Shown: piece by piece, positions 55,084-64,000 of the stretch
How positions within the stretch are numbered: position 1 is the first letter of the stretch
Layout: every line of letters starts with the position of its first letter
Origin: Bordetella genomosp. 13
GTDB lineage: Bacteria; Pseudomonadota; Gammaproteobacteria; Burkholderiales; Burkholderiaceae_B
Length of the DNA stretch: 64,000 nt
Direction: 5' to 3'
Assembly (NCBI RefSeq): GCF_007679965.1
Contig: NZ_VEHL01000006.1
Coordinates: 1 to 64,000 of the forward strand
Notes under the pieces: model-generated
What the model was told of the DNA's origin: nothing
Seen by the model: only the letters and a program-made list of their open reading frames with translations
Databases searched by the model: none
Translations under genes and position numbers: made by a program

Positions 55084-57759
55084 ATGCAAGTCGGGGGTCA
55101 TTCGCCGGCGGGATCGGAATTGCACACATGGCGCAATTTCCTGGCCCGCGCCACGCTCGGATTGGGCGTCGTGCTGCTGGGCAGCGGGGTCATTTGCTGG
55201 GTCGCGGCCAATTGGCCGGCGCTGGACAAGACCGAGCGTTTCGCGGGCGCGCAGGCCGTGCTGGCGCTGTGCGCGCTGGCCGCCGCCTGGATCGGACTGC
55301 GCCTGCGCGCCGACGCCGACACGCGGCGCCACGTGGCCGGCGCGGTGCTGACATTGGCCGGCCTGATGCTGGGCGCGCTGCTCGCCCTCGTAGGACAAAC
55401 TTACCAAACAGGTGCCGACACCTGGGAATTGTTCGCCGTCTGGGCAGTGCTGCTGTTGCCCTGGGCGCTGGCGGCCGCCAGCCAGCCGGTCTGGCTGCTC
55501 TGGGCGATCGTGGTCAACCTGGCCGCGTCGCTGTGGCTGGGCGAGCAACTGTTCGTGTGGTGGGTCGCGTTCGCGGGCCCCGGCTTTCCCAGCCTGGTCA
55601 TGGCCGGCCTGAACTTGCTGCTGCTGGCCGGCTGGGAACTGGCCGCGCGGCACTGGCGCGCCGGCACCCGGGTCGGCCCGCGCGTGCTGGCCGCGCTGGC
55701 GCTGGGCGTGCTGGTGCTGGGCCTGCTGGTGGGCGACGTCATCCTGGGACTGGGCACCTACACCGGCGTGGCCTGGGCGGCGGCCACCGTGGCGCTGGGC
55801 CTGTACTACTACAGCGTGCGGCGCGACCTGGTCATCCTGGCGATGCTGGCGGCCGGCATCATCTTCGTGTCGCTGCGCATCGTCGGCGAATGGCTGCTGC
55901 GGCTCGAGCCCGGCGTGTGGGTCGCGCTGCCGCTGGCCGCGCTGCTGATGGGCGAGGCCGTGCTGGCCGCCCGCTGGCTGCGCAAGCTGGCGGCCGCCAC
56001 GCCTGGCCGGCTTCCGGCCGATCCGGAGCCCGCGGGCGCCTCGGCGGGCAATCCGGTCGATCCCGCCGCCGATACCGCTCCGGTGATCGCACTGGCCGAC
56101 GGGGCAGTCCTCGCCCGGCCCGAGACCCCCTGGTACATCCACGGCCTGCTGGGCCTGAGCGCCTGGCTGGCGACGCTGCTGCTGTTGCTGTTCCTGGCCG
56201 TATCCGGCCTGATCGGCTCGCCGGAGTTGGGGCTGGTCGCCGGCCTGGTCCTGTGCACCGCGGCCATCGCGGTGCTGCGCAACGCCAGCGCGCCGTTCTG
56301 GCGGCAATGCGCCGTCGCGCTCGGCTTCACGGGGCAGATCCTGATCGCCTACGGGCTGTACGACGTGTCCTCCTCCATCGGCGGCACCTGGCTGCTGGTG
56401 CTGGCGATGGGCATCCTGGTGTACGTGCTTGCGCCCGACGCGCTGCTGCGGTTCCTCAGCGGCTGGATGATGGCGCTGGCCGGCGCCTGCCTCGTCTGGT
56501 GGTCCATGTTGCCCGGCCTGGCCGGCAACATCGACCTGCTGGACGCCATGATGGACTACGACGTGAGCGTGGCGTCCATCGTCTGGCAGCCGGTCGCGGT
56601 GCTGGGCGCCTGGGCGGCCGCCGCCGCCTTCTGGATCGGCCACCGGCTGGCGCCGCCGCGCCAGCGCAGGCTGGACCCGCTGGGCTGGTCGCTCGCCATC
56701 GCGGTGCAGGGCCTCGTGTGGATGTCCGGCGGCGTGGCGGCCCCGCACCTGTTCATGCTGTGGTCGGCGCGGCCTTCCACCGCTGCGTTCAGCGTCGCCG
56801 GCGCCCTGCTGCCCGCCGTGGTTGCGGCGCTGGTGCTGGGCGCGCGCCGCGCGGCGCTGACCGCCGCGCTGGTCTGGACGGTGCCGCTGGCCCTGCTGGT
56901 GCTGGCGCTGTTCTGGCTGCCCAGCCCGGGCATCGCCTTCGCGCTGGCGTGGATGCTGCTGGGGGTCGGCCTGAACAAGCCGCGCCTGGCCATCTTCGGC
57001 GTACTGGCGCTGCTGTCGTACCTGCTGATCTATTACTACCAGCTGGAGGTGCCGCTACTGCAGAAGGCGGGCTGGCTGGCCACGGCGGGCTTGCTGATGT
57101 TCCTGCTGCGCGGCATGGTGTGGCTGGTGCCGCGCGTGATGCGCACGACGACGGCCGCCCCCTTCGTCATGGCCCCCGCCACCGGCCCGCAGCGCTGGCG
57201 CGCGGCCGGCGTGCTGGCCGGCCTGCTGCTGGCGCTCGGCGCGGCCAATACCGCCATCTGGCAGCGCGAAGACCTGCTGGCCTCGGGCCGCGTGGCCATC
57301 CTGGAGCTGGCGCCGGTCGATCCGCGCTCGCTGATGCAGGGCGACTACATGGCCCTGCGCTTCGCTGCCGGCAACGACATCAATCGCCTGCACGACGCCG
57401 CGATGGAAGCGCTGCCCGAAGAGCAGGACAGCCGTTTCGTGCGAACCGATGGATACGTGGTGCTGACGCCCGATGAACAGGGCGTGGCCCAGGTCGCGCG
57501 CGTGCAGGAAGCCGCGCAGCCGCGCCAGGATAACGAGCTGGTGCTGCGCTACCGGCTGCGGCCGGACGGCGTGCGCATCGTCACCAATGCCTACTTCTTC
57601 CCCGAAGGTCAGGCGGAGCATTTCGCCAATGCGCGGTATGGCGAGGTCCGGCTGGACGACAGCGGCACGGGCTTGCTGGTGCGCATGCTGGATGAGAAGC
57701 GGCAGCCGCTGCAGGCCCTCGGGCCAGAAAGGCCGCCGGAAGAGACGGATGTGCCGTAG
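55084..57759 (+). CDS. large membrane protein with DUF2157, DUF4401 and GDYXXLXY domains (891 aa)
   Basis: A polytopic inner-membrane protein that joins three families often found as separate neighbouring genes. The first part (about 1-350) is DUF2157: a cytoplasmic start followed by many helices (LGVVLLGSGVICWVAANWPALDKTERF). The middle (about 350-700) is DUF4401-like with some ten more helices. The end (about 715-885) is the GDYXXLXY domain, an anchored periplasmic domain named after its motif, here GDYMALRF. Function unknown. AGGGGAG precedes the ATG at 55084; in-frame starts at 55030 and 55060 are possible. It is divergent from topB. Confidence 0.82.
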   Translation: MQVGGHSPAGSELHTWRNFLARATLGLGVVLLGSGVICWVAANWPALDKTERFAGAQAVLALCALAAAWIGLRLRADADTRRHVAGAVLTLAGLMLGALLALVGQTYQTGADTWELFAVWAVLLLPWALAAASQPVWLLWAIVVNLAASLWLGEQLFVWWVAFAGPGFPSLVMAGLNLLLLAGWELAARHWRAGTRVGPRVLAALALGVLVLGLLVGDVILGLGTYTGVAWAAATVALGLYYYSVRRDLVILAMLAAGIIFVSLRIVGEWLLRLEPGVWVALPLAALLMGEAVLAARWLRKLAAATPGRLPADPEPAGASAGNPVDPAADTAPVIALADGAVLARPETPWYIHGLLGLSAWLATLLLLLFLAVSGLIGSPELGLVAGLVLCTAAIAVLRNASAPFWRQCAVALGFTGQILIAYGLYDVSSSIGGTWLLVLAMGILVYVLAPDALLRFLSGWMMALAGACLVWWSMLPGLAGNIDLLDAMMDYDVSVASIVWQPVAVLGAWAAAAAFWIGHRLAPPRQRRLDPLGWSLAIAVQGLVWMSGGVAAPHLFMLWSARPSTAAFSVAGALLPAVVAALVLGARRAALTAALVWTVPLALLVLALFWLPSPGIAFALAWMLLGVGLNKPRLAIFGVLALLSYLLIYYYQLEVPLLQKAGWLATAGLLMFLLRGMVWLVPRVMRTTTAAPFVMAPATGPQRWRAAGVLAGLLLALGAANTAIWQREDLLASGRVAILELAPVDPRSLMQGDYMALRFAAGNDINRLHDAAMEALPEEQDSRFVRTDGYVVLTPDEQGVAQVARVQEAAQPRQDNELVLRYRLRPDGVRIVTNAYFFPEGQAEHFANARYGEVRLDDSGTGLLVRMLDEKRQPLQALGPERPPEETDVP

Positions 57760-57858
57760 GGGGCGCTGCCTGGGCCCGGGCGGGACCGCACGGCCCTCGG
57801 GCGCGACACGCCAGCCAGGATGACGGCTGCGCGGCGCCGCATCGCGCAGGCAATCAAA

Positions 57859-58740
57859 TCAATCCAGCGGAAACCGCCGCGCCCAGCGCCGCGTCGCGTC
57901 GGCCAGGAATGCCGGAACGTCCGCCGCGGCAAAGGCCTCGAAGCCCAATGCCAGCCAGGCCGCTTCGAGCGTCCGCAGCGGCCGCCCGGTATCCAGTGCC
58001 GCCGCGCCATTCTGCTTGGACAGCTTCAACCCGCTGGCCGGGTCCACGATCAGCGGCACGTGCATGACGCGCGGCACGGGCAGGTCCAGGAGGCGCGCCA
58101 GTATCCTTTGCCGCGCGGTGGAGCCGAGCAGGTCCGCGCCGCGCACCACGTCGGTCACGCCCTGCGCGCCGTCGTCCACCACCACCGCCAGCTGATAGGC
58201 CCACAGGCCGTCGGCGCGGCGCAGCGTGAAGTCGCCCACGGCCTGCGCCACGTCCTGCCGCTGCGGGCCCAGCCAGCGGTCCTCGAAGAACTCCACGCCC
58301 GGCGGCACGCGCACCCGCCACGCGCGCGCCTGGCGACCTGGCGGCAGGCCATGGCGGCACGTGCCGGGATAGGGGCGCTCGCCATCCGCGCCGGCCTCGC
58401 CGCCGCGCGGCTGCGAGTCGGCGATCTCGCGCCGCGTGCAGCCGCAACCGTAGACCAGGCCGCGCGCCGCGAGTGCATCGAACGCCTGCTGGTAGGCCGC
58501 GCCGCGCCGGGATTGCCACATGACGTCGCCGTCCCAGTGCAGCCCCAGGCCGCGCAGCTGCGCCATGATGCGGTCGGCCGCGCCCTCGACGGTGCGCGGG
58601 GTGTCGACGTCCTCGATGCGCACCAGCCAGCGGCCCTGCCGGGCGCGGGCGTCCAGCCAGCTGGCCAGCGCGGCCACCAGCGAGCCCGCGTGTAGCGGCC
58701 CGCTGGGGCTGGGAGCGAAGCGGCCGATGTACGTCGTCAC
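57859..58740 (-). CDS. gluQ: glutamyl-Q tRNA(Asp) synthetase (293 aa)
   Basis: Attaches glutamate to the queuosine base at the wobble position of tRNA-Asp. It is a shortened glutamyl-tRNA synthetase: the HIGH region is [18 protein letters not shown], the KMSKS region is KLSKQNGA, and the anticodon-binding domain is absent. The GluQ-type zinc site is present ([10 protein letters not shown] and, later, YPGTCRHG). [11 protein letters not shown] and [12 protein letters not shown] are also typical. The length is normal. It is convergent with the large membrane protein gene and lies 54 bp downstream of smg. Confidence 0.95.
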   Translation of the reverse strand: MTTYIGRFAPSPSGPLHAGSLVAALASWLDARARQGRWLVRIEDVDTPRTVEGAADRIMAQLRGLGLHWDGDVMWQSRRGAAYQQAFDALAARGLVYGCGCTRREIADSQPRGGEAGADGERPYPGTCRHGLPPGRQARAWRVRVPPGVEFFEDRWLGPQRQDVAQAVGDFTLRRADGLWAYQLAVVVDDGAQGVTDVVRGADLLGSTARQRILARLLDLPVPRVMHVPLIVDPASGLKLSKQNGAAALDTGRPLRTLEAAWLALGFEAFAAADVPAFLADATRRWARRFPLD

Positions 58741-58794
58741 GGAAGGGAATGAGAAAAGGGCCCCGGCGGGGCCCCGTGGTTGCCGCGGCGCCGC

Positions 58795-59253
58795 CTAGTG
58801 CAGGCGGCGGCCGCCTTCGTCGTCCAGCAATTCTTCGAGCACCAGGTTGTCGATCTCTGCCTCCTGGCTCCAGAGCACCATCAGCGCGATGATCTTGATG
58901 CGCGACAGCGGCACGGGCGTCTCGGGCGCCGCCAGGGCGCGGTCGATGACGATCTCGCGCAGCGGCGCCGGCAGCACGCCGGCGGATTCGAGGAAGGTGA
59001 TGAAGCCGATGGACTCGGTGCCGAGCTGCTGGTACTCGGAATCGGTGTAGATGCGGATGCCGCTGCTGGGCACTTGAGCCAGTTCGACGCAGCGTTCGGT
59101 GGTTTCGGCCAGGCCGTAGAGCCAACCCAGTGCGTCGTCGATGTCTTCGTGCTCGAAGCCGGCCGCAGCGAGTCGCTTTGCCAGCACATCGGCCGCAGGA
59201 CAGGCTTGCGGCGTGTAGTAGTTTTCGAACAGATAAACCAGGATATCGAACAT
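58795..59253 (-). CDS. smg: Smg family protein (DUF494, 152 aa)
   Basis: Conserved proteobacterial protein of unclear function, usually encoded near dprA and a topoisomerase gene. The start MFDILVYLFENYYTP is the family signature; DALGWLYGLAE and the C-terminal EIVIDRALAAPETPV with WSQEAEIDNLVLEELL follow. The ATG at 59253 is chosen for that N-terminus; an upstream in-frame ATG would add an unconserved basic stretch. An inverted repeat CGTAAA-TTTAC-TTTACG (59309-59325) lies about 55 bp upstream, in the likely promoter. topB lies 3.8 kb on, separated here by gluQ and the large membrane protein gene; dprA is not seen. Confidence 0.92.
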   Translation of the reverse strand: MFDILVYLFENYYTPQACPAADVLAKRLAAAGFEHEDIDDALGWLYGLAETTERCVELAQVPSSGIRIYTDSEYQQLGTESIGFITFLESAGVLPAPLREIVIDRALAAPETPVPLSRIKIIALMVLWSQEAEIDNLVLEELLDDEGGRRLH

Positions 59254-59433
59254 ATGGTGGCCAGGTGGCCGTTTGCCCAGTCGGCCCGCATATCGGCAAA
59301 CCAGCAAACGTAAATTTACTTTACGCTGATTTGCCCCCTGGGGCAACTTGGTCCGACGGCCGAGCGGACGCTGTCGCCCGGCCTCCGAGACAGGGGTTGT
59401 CTGATCGACGCCACAGCACGGCTGCCCGGCGCG

Positions 59434-61485
59434 TCAGGCGGCCGCGACCCCTTTTTCCGCGCGCGCCTGCAGCACCTGATGCACCAGCGCGGGCGCGGCC
59501 ACGGCCAGTCCGAGCAACCCGCTGGCCAGGCCCGGGGCGATGGTCAGCAGCGCGCCGATGGTGCACAGCCAGCGTTCCCACGATTTCATGCCGACCAGCA
59601 TGTAGCGCGAGAATGCCGCCGACAGCAGCACCAGCCCGATCATGCAGCCGATCAGCGTCACGCAGAACTCGTACAGCGAGAAGCCCTGCACGGAGATCAG
59701 CAGCGACGGGGAGAACACGAAGACGAACGGCACGATCAGCTTGGTGATGCCCAGCCGGAACGCCGTGTTGCCGGTCTGGAAGGGATCGCTGCCCGCCATG
59801 CCGGCCGCCGCATAGGCCGCGAGGGCCACGGGCGGCGTGATGTCGGCCAGGATGCCGAAATAGAACACGAAGAAATGCGCCGCGATCGGCTGCACGCCCA
59901 GTTGCACCAGCGTGGGCGCGGCCACGGTCACCATGATCAGGTAGTTGGCCGTGGTGGGCACGCCGCATCCCATCAGGATGCACACCAGGCCCGTCATGAA
60001 CAGCGCCGCCACCAGGGTCAGCGACTGGTTGCTGGCCAGCGTGTCCGGAATCACCGTACCCACGCCGGCCGCCAGCCACTGCGCGGCGGAGATCACGATG
60101 AAGGAGATCTTGAAGCCGACGCCGGTCAGCGTCACCACGCCGATGATCAGGCCCACGGTGCCCGCCGCCGCGCCCACGGCCAGCGCGTACTTGGCGCCGG
60201 TCTCGAAGGCTTCGTACAGGTCGCGGCCGCGCAGCCGCTGGTAGGGGTTCAGCAGTCCCACCAGGATGCAGCCGGTGATGCCGGCGAACGCCGCCAGGTA
60301 GGGCGTGCGCCCGCTGGCCAGCACGCCCACCAGCAGCGCCAGCGGAATCAGCGTCGGCCAGCGCTTGCGGAAGGATTCGCGCAGGCGGGGCATTTCCTCG
60401 GCGGTCAGGCCGCGCAGGCCCTCGCGCTTGGCCTCGAAGTGAACCTGCATGAACATGCCGAAGAAATACAGCAGCGCCGGGAAGATGCCCGCGATGGCGA
60501 TCTGCTGGTAGGGGATGCCCAGGAACTCGATCATCAGGAAGGCCGCCGCCCCCATGATGGGCGGGGTGATCTGCCCGCCCGTGCTGGAGGCCGCCTCGAC
60601 GCCGCCGGCGAAGTGGCGCGGATAGCCCACGCGGATCATGGCGGGGATGGTCAGCGAGCCGACCGTCACGGCATTGGCCACGGACGAGCCGGACAGCATG
60701 CCGAACATGGCCGAGCCGAAGACCGACACCTTCGCCGGTCCGCCCGCATAGCGGCCGGCCACCGTGGACGCCGTATCCAGGAACAGCTGGCCCAGTCCGA
60801 TGCGGGTGGCCAGCACCCCGAACAGCACAAAGTGGAACACGTACGTGGCCACCACGCCCACCGCGATGCCATAGACCCCCTGGCTGGTCAGGTACATGTG
60901 GTTGACGATCTGCGCCCAGCTGTTGCCGGCGTGCTGGAGCAGGCCCGGGAACCACGGTCCGAATGCCGCGTACGCCATGAACACCAGTGCGATGATGGGC
61001 AGCGGCCAGCCCATGGCGCGCCGGGTGCCTTCCAGCAACCCGATGATGAGGATCGAGCCCATGGCCACGTCCAGCGGCAGCGGATTGCCGACGCGATAGG
61101 CCAGGTCGTCGAAGATGTAGGGGATGTACAGCACGCTGAGCGCCAGCACGCAGGCGATCGCCCAGTCGTACAGCGGCACGCCGCCCGGCGCGTACCAGGC
61201 GCTGCGCGGCTCGCGGCGATAGTGCGCCTTGCTGAAGCCGAACACAAGGAAGATCAGCGCCAGCACGAAGGCCAGGTGCACGCCGCGGTGCGTGGCCTCG
61301 CGCAGCAGGCCGAATCCCGCGGTGTAGTAATGGAACAGGGACAGCGCCACCAGCAGCAGCGAGACGATCCACGCGGCCGCCTTGCCCAAGGGGCGGAAGC
61401 GGATCTCGGAGTCGTAGGTTTCCGCCAGTTTCTGGGTCTTGTCGTGGTCGATCTGCATGGCGGCGAGCGCTCGGAAAGGATGCAT
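59434..61485 (-). CDS. TRAP transporter permease, 4TM/12TM fusion (683 aa)
   Basis: Membrane component of a TAXI-type TRAP transporter in which the small (DctQ-like) and large (DctM-like) subunits are one protein. The N-terminal part (about 1-170) holds four helices. The large part follows with VFGSAMFGMLSGSSVANAVTVGSLTIP, GGVEAASSTGGQITPPIMGAAAFLM and, further on, GCGVPTTANYLIM and GILADITPPVALAAYA, all highly characteristic. It uses a sodium or proton gradient with the binding protein encoded just upstream (61556). The start may be at 61485 or at the Met at 61458. Confidence 0.93.
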   Translation of the reverse strand: MHPFRALAAMQIDHDKTQKLAETYDSEIRFRPLGKAAAWIVSLLLVALSLFHYYTAGFGLLREATHRGVHLAFVLALIFLVFGFSKAHYRREPRSAWYAPGGVPLYDWAIACVLALSVLYIPYIFDDLAYRVGNPLPLDVAMGSILIIGLLEGTRRAMGWPLPIIALVFMAYAAFGPWFPGLLQHAGNSWAQIVNHMYLTSQGVYGIAVGVVATYVFHFVLFGVLATRIGLGQLFLDTASTVAGRYAGGPAKVSVFGSAMFGMLSGSSVANAVTVGSLTIPAMIRVGYPRHFAGGVEAASSTGGQITPPIMGAAAFLMIEFLGIPYQQIAIAGIFPALLYFFGMFMQVHFEAKREGLRGLTAEEMPRLRESFRKRWPTLIPLALLVGVLASGRTPYLAAFAGITGCILVGLLNPYQRLRGRDLYEAFETGAKYALAVGAAAGTVGLIIGVVTLTGVGFKISFIVISAAQWLAAGVGTVIPDTLASNQSLTLVAALFMTGLVCILMGCGVPTTANYLIMVTVAAPTLVQLGVQPIAAHFFVFYFGILADITPPVALAAYAAAGMAGSDPFQTGNTAFRLGITKLIVPFVFVFSPSLLISVQGFSLYEFCVTLIGCMIGLVLLSAAFSRYMLVGMKSWERWLCTIGALLTIAPGLASGLLGLAVAAPALVHQVLQARAEKGVAAA

Positions 61486-61555
61486 GGGAATGCAGCGCGC
61501 CGGCCCGTCGGAAGGCCGGCGCGCGGGATGACGTGGGTGCCTGGCGCGGGGCCGA

Positions 61556-62518
61556 TTACTTCAGCAGCCCCGCTTCCTTGTAGAACTTCTCCGCGCCCGG
61601 GTGGAACGGAATGCCCGCGCCCTTGACGGCGTTCTGCAGCGTGATCAGCTTGCCCTTGGCATGGCCGTTGTCCAGCGTCTTGCGCGTGGCGTCGTTGTAG
61701 AGCTTCTTGGTCAGCTCGTAGACGACGGCCTCGGGCAGCTTCTCCGACGTGACCATCTGCGCGTTGACGGAGATCGTCTTGACCTCGGCGACGCCCTGAT
61801 AGGTGTTCGCGGCGATGACGTCGGGCGTGAAGAACTGCTGCTGGCCGCGCAGCTTGTCGATCTCGGGGCCGACCAGGGACACCAGTTCGATGCCGCCGCC
61901 GCTGGCGGCCAGTTCGGCGATGGCGCCGGCGGGCGCGCCGCCCACGAAGAAGAAGGCATCCAGGCTGCCGTCGCGCATCTTGTCGCCGGCCTGGTTGGGC
62001 TTGAGGTATTCGGCCTTCACGTCCTTGTCGGCCATGCCGTAGGCTGCCAGGATCAGGCGCACGTCGACCAGCGTGCCCGAGCCCGGTTCGTCCATCGACA
62101 CGCGCTTGCCGCGCAGGTCGGCCACGGACTTGATGCCGGCGCCCTTGCGCGTCACCAGGTGGATGCTTTCGGGATACAGCGTGGCGATCAGGCGCAGGCC
62201 CTGCGCCTTGGGCTTGCCCTCGAACGTGCCGGTGCCGCTGTAGGCCCAGTAGGCCACGTCGGACTGCGTGAAACCGGCTTCCAGCGAACCGCCCAGGATG
62301 CCATTGATGTTGGCGACCGAGCCGTTGCTGGCCACCGCGGTGGCGATCAGCTTGCCGGGCTCGGAAATCGAGTTGGCGATCATCCCGCCCACGGGATAAT
62401 AGGTGCCGGCGGTACCGCCGGTACCGATGCGGAAGAACTGTTGGGCGTGCGCCGACGTGGCCGCGCCCGTCATGGCCAGTGTGACGGCCAGGATCTTGAT
62501 CCAGCGATTGAGCTTCAT
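61556..62518 (-). CDS. TAXI-family TRAP solute-binding protein (320 aa)
   Basis: Periplasmic receptor for the TRAP permease encoded 70 bp downstream. A signal peptide of about 26 residues ends in AHAQQ. The TAXI pattern begins FFRIGTGGTAGTYYPVGGMIAN and continues with GFTQSDVAYWAYSGTG, LRGKRVSMDEPGSGT and DAFFFVGGAPAGAI. These receptors bind glutamate, other amino acids or organic acids. GGAGAA precedes the ATG at 62518. The gene is divergent from a PLP-dependent aldolase gene, with a palindrome between them, so the solute may be a D- or hydroxy-amino acid. Confidence 0.92.
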   Translation of the reverse strand: MKLNRWIKILAVTLAMTGAATSAHAQQFFRIGTGGTAGTYYPVGGMIANSISEPGKLIATAVASNGSVANINGILGGSLEAGFTQSDVAYWAYSGTGTFEGKPKAQGLRLIATLYPESIHLVTRKGAGIKSVADLRGKRVSMDEPGSGTLVDVRLILAAYGMADKDVKAEYLKPNQAGDKMRDGSLDAFFFVGGAPAGAIAELAASGGGIELVSLVGPEIDKLRGQQQFFTPDVIAANTYQGVAEVKTISVNAQMVTSEKLPEAVVYELTKKLYNDATRKTLDNGHAKGKLITLQNAVKGAGIPFHPGAEKFYKEAGLLK

Positions 62519-62563
62519 GGCTTCTCCGTAGTATTTAGGCACAGCTTTTTGTCAGTAAATTGT

Positions 62564-62581
62564 CACATGTGGCCACGTGTG
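62564..62581. promoter_or_regulatory. palindromic operator between TRAP and aldolase genes
   Basis: CACATGTGGCCACGTGTG is an 18-bp inverted repeat with 8 of 9 pairs matching. It is placed 46 bp before the TRAP receptor gene and 73 bp before the divergent aldolase gene. TTGTCA occurs twice just beside it (62549-62554, 62560-62565). It probably allows one regulator to control both directions; the regulator gene is not in the window. Confidence 0.5.
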
Positions 62582-62653
62582 CGCCAATGCTCGCGAGGCT
62601 ATCGTTTACCTGGGGGTGACACCGTGCTCACCCCGCGGATTCCAAGAGGAAAC

Positions 62654-63805
62654 ATGGCGACACCCGACGCACCCACCAGCCCCGAGGGCGAACCCTTTCT
62701 GCCGCCCCCGGCCTTGCCCGGACAGACCCTGGCCAGCGTGGACACGCCCGCGCTGGCGCTGGACCTGGACGCCTTCGAGGCCAATCTGCGGCTGATGCAG
62801 GATTGGGCCGACCGGCACGGCGTCGCGCTGCGCCCGCATGCCAAGGCGCACAAGTGCCCGCAGGTCTCGCTGCGCCAGCTGGCGCTGGGCGCGCGCGGGA
62901 TCTGCTGCCAGAAGGTCAGCGAGGCGCTGCCCTTCATCGCCGCCGGCATCCTCGACATCCACATCAGCAACCAGGTCGTGGGCCCCGCCAAGCTGGCGCT
63001 GCTGGGCCGCCTGGCGTCCGGCGCGAACCTGAGCGTCTGCGTCGACCATCCCGACAACGTCAACGCGCTGTCCATCGCGATGGTGCAGGTCGGCGTCCAG
63101 CTGACCGTGCTGGTCGAGGTGGACGTGGGCCAAGGCCGCTGCGGCGTCGCGGACAGCGGCCAGGCCGTGGCGCTGGCGCAGCGCATCCAGGCCGCGCCGG
63201 GACTGGTCTTCGGCGGCCTGCAGGCTTACCACGGCTCGGTGCAGCACCTGCGCACGCGCGCCGAGCGCGCCGCGGTGTGCGCCCAGGCGGCCGAACGCGC
63301 GCAAGCGTATGCGCAGGCCCTGCGAGACGCCGGCATCGCCTGCGATCGCATCACCGGTGGCGGCACGGGCAGCGCCGAGTTCGACGCGGCCAGCGGCGTC
63401 TACACCGAACTGCAGGCGGGCTCGTACGCCTTCATGGACGGGGACTACGGCGCCAACGAGTGGGACGGCCCGTTGGCGTTCCGCCACAGCCTGTTCCTGA
63501 TGTCGACCGTGATGAGCACGGCCAAGCCCGGCCGCGCGGTGCTGGACGCGGGACTGAAGTCCACCACGATCGAATGCGGGCTGCCCACGGTCCACCAGCG
63601 CGCCGACCTGCGCTACGTCGCGGCCAACGACGAGCACGGCGTGGTGACGGTGCAGGAGGGCGCCGGGCCCGCGCTGGGCGAGCTTCTGAAACTGGTGCCC
63701 TCGCACGTGGACCCGACCTTCAACCTGCACGACGAGCTGGTCGCCTATCGCGGCGACACGGTGGCCGAGATCTGGCCCGTGGCGGCGCGCGGACTCAGCC
63801 GCTAG
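62654..63805 (+). CDS. DSD1-family PLP-dependent aldolase/dehydratase (383 aa)
   Basis: Alanine-racemase-fold enzyme of the D-threonine aldolase / 3-hydroxy-D-aspartate aldolase / D-serine dehydratase family. The PLP lysine is in LRPHAKAHKCP (about residue 60). Further family parts are GICCQKVSEAL, VEVDVGQGRCGV, GGLQAYHGSVQH and ITGGGTGS. The probable metal-binding H and D are in PSHVDPTFNLHD near the C-terminus. It would split a beta-hydroxy-D-amino acid into glycine and an aldehyde or keto acid; the precise substrate is not settled. AAGAGGAAAC precedes the ATG at 62654. It is divergent from the TAXI transporter. Confidence 0.88.
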   Translation: MATPDAPTSPEGEPFLPPPALPGQTLASVDTPALALDLDAFEANLRLMQDWADRHGVALRPHAKAHKCPQVSLRQLALGARGICCQKVSEALPFIAAGILDIHISNQVVGPAKLALLGRLASGANLSVCVDHPDNVNALSIAMVQVGVQLTVLVEVDVGQGRCGVADSGQAVALAQRIQAAPGLVFGGLQAYHGSVQHLRTRAERAAVCAQAAERAQAYAQALRDAGIACDRITGGGTGSAEFDAASGVYTELQAGSYAFMDGDYGANEWDGPLAFRHSLFLMSTVMSTAKPGRAVLDAGLKSTTIECGLPTVHQRADLRYVAANDEHGVVTVQEGAGPALGELLKLVPSHVDPTFNLHDELVAYRGDTVAEIWPVAARGLSR

Positions 63806-63903
63806 GACACCTTTGCAACAATCCCGGCCCGGCGGTCACGAAAGGATCGCCGGCCGATGCTACATTTCCGTTTTTCCTTGTTTCCCTATCGCCAGGAACC
63901 GCC

Positions 63904-64000
63904 ATGGACTTCAACCAGTTCAACGTCAACGCCCTCATGGAGATCACCTCCCGCCCCGAACTGGTCTTCGTGCGAGGCCAGGGATCGTGGCTGGAAGACC
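63904..64000 (+). CDS. argD: acetylornithine aminotransferase, N-terminus (partial)
   Basis: The first 32 codons of a gene that runs off the right edge. The sequence MDFNQFNVNALMEITSRPEL followed by VFVRGQGSWLED matches the N-terminus of class III aminotransferases of the ArgD type, which use PLP to make N-acetylornithine in arginine synthesis. AGGAA precedes the ATG. The catalytic part is outside the window, so the name rests on the N-terminus only. Confidence 0.7.
   Translation, partial: MDFNQFNVNALMEITSRPELVFVRGQGSWLED

Overview
The window looks like chromosomal DNA of a GC-rich betaproteobacterium of the Alcaligenaceae (Bordetella/Achromobacter type). The basis is very high GC, two periplasmic receptors of the Bug/TctC type beside CaiB/BaiF CoA-transferases, an FNR with the full cysteine set, a smg/topB pair, and housekeeping proteins typical of that group. 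I cannot name a species from sequence alone. No rRNA, IS element, phage, plasmid or CRISPR array was seen.

Left part (1-17.5 kb): a probable type III secretion chaperone/effector pair on the minus strand, a NUDIX hydrolase, a LuxR-type quorum-sensing solo and two lipoproteins separated by a perfect 8-bp tandem repeat. Then come two similarly built catabolic modules. Module A is crotonase, CoA-transferase, LysR regulator and Bug receptor, with a 32-bp box repeated in front of both the crotonase and the receptor. Module B is a divergent LysR regulator, AidB-like acyl-CoA dehydrogenase, Bug receptor and CoA-transferase. Each probably takes up an organic acid, activates it by CoA transfer and oxidises or hydrates it. 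A proline-rich protein and a DUF1264 lipoprotein lie between them. tRNA-Asn with a strong terminator closes the region, followed by YkvA-like and DUF2868 membrane proteins.

Middle part (17.5-36 kb): an oxygen-sensing FNR regulator; a long, highly structured leader in front of an MFS citrate/tricarballylate-type symporter that is paired with a ModA-like binding protein; hemF, a fatty-acid desaturase and OmpW; the DUF3482 GTPase; a complete Dpp-type peptide ABC transporter with a fused double ATPase; rhlE with a structured leader; a LysE exporter; prfC; a cysteine-motif envelope protein; and bacterioferritin.

Right part (36.6-64 kb): a DMT exporter and divergent LysR gene, Fur-controlled bfd, a BASS transporter, VOC and TetR genes, rpoN in an unusual context, and leuA behind a 377-bp leader. 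The leader encodes a 42-codon peptide with a cluster of five CTA leucine codons followed by mutually exclusive hairpins, a candidate leucine attenuator. Next are vapBC; an ABC transporter followed by SDR and aldehyde dehydrogenase genes on the same strand; a 4-OT tautomerase; topB with a lysine/alanine-rich tail; a large DUF2157/DUF4401/GDYXXLXY membrane protein; gluQ; smg; a TRAP-TAXI transporter divergent from a DSD1-type aldolase; and the start of argD at the right edge.

The strongest candidates for undescribed regulation are the leuA leader, the structured leader before the MFS symporter and the duplicated box of module A.
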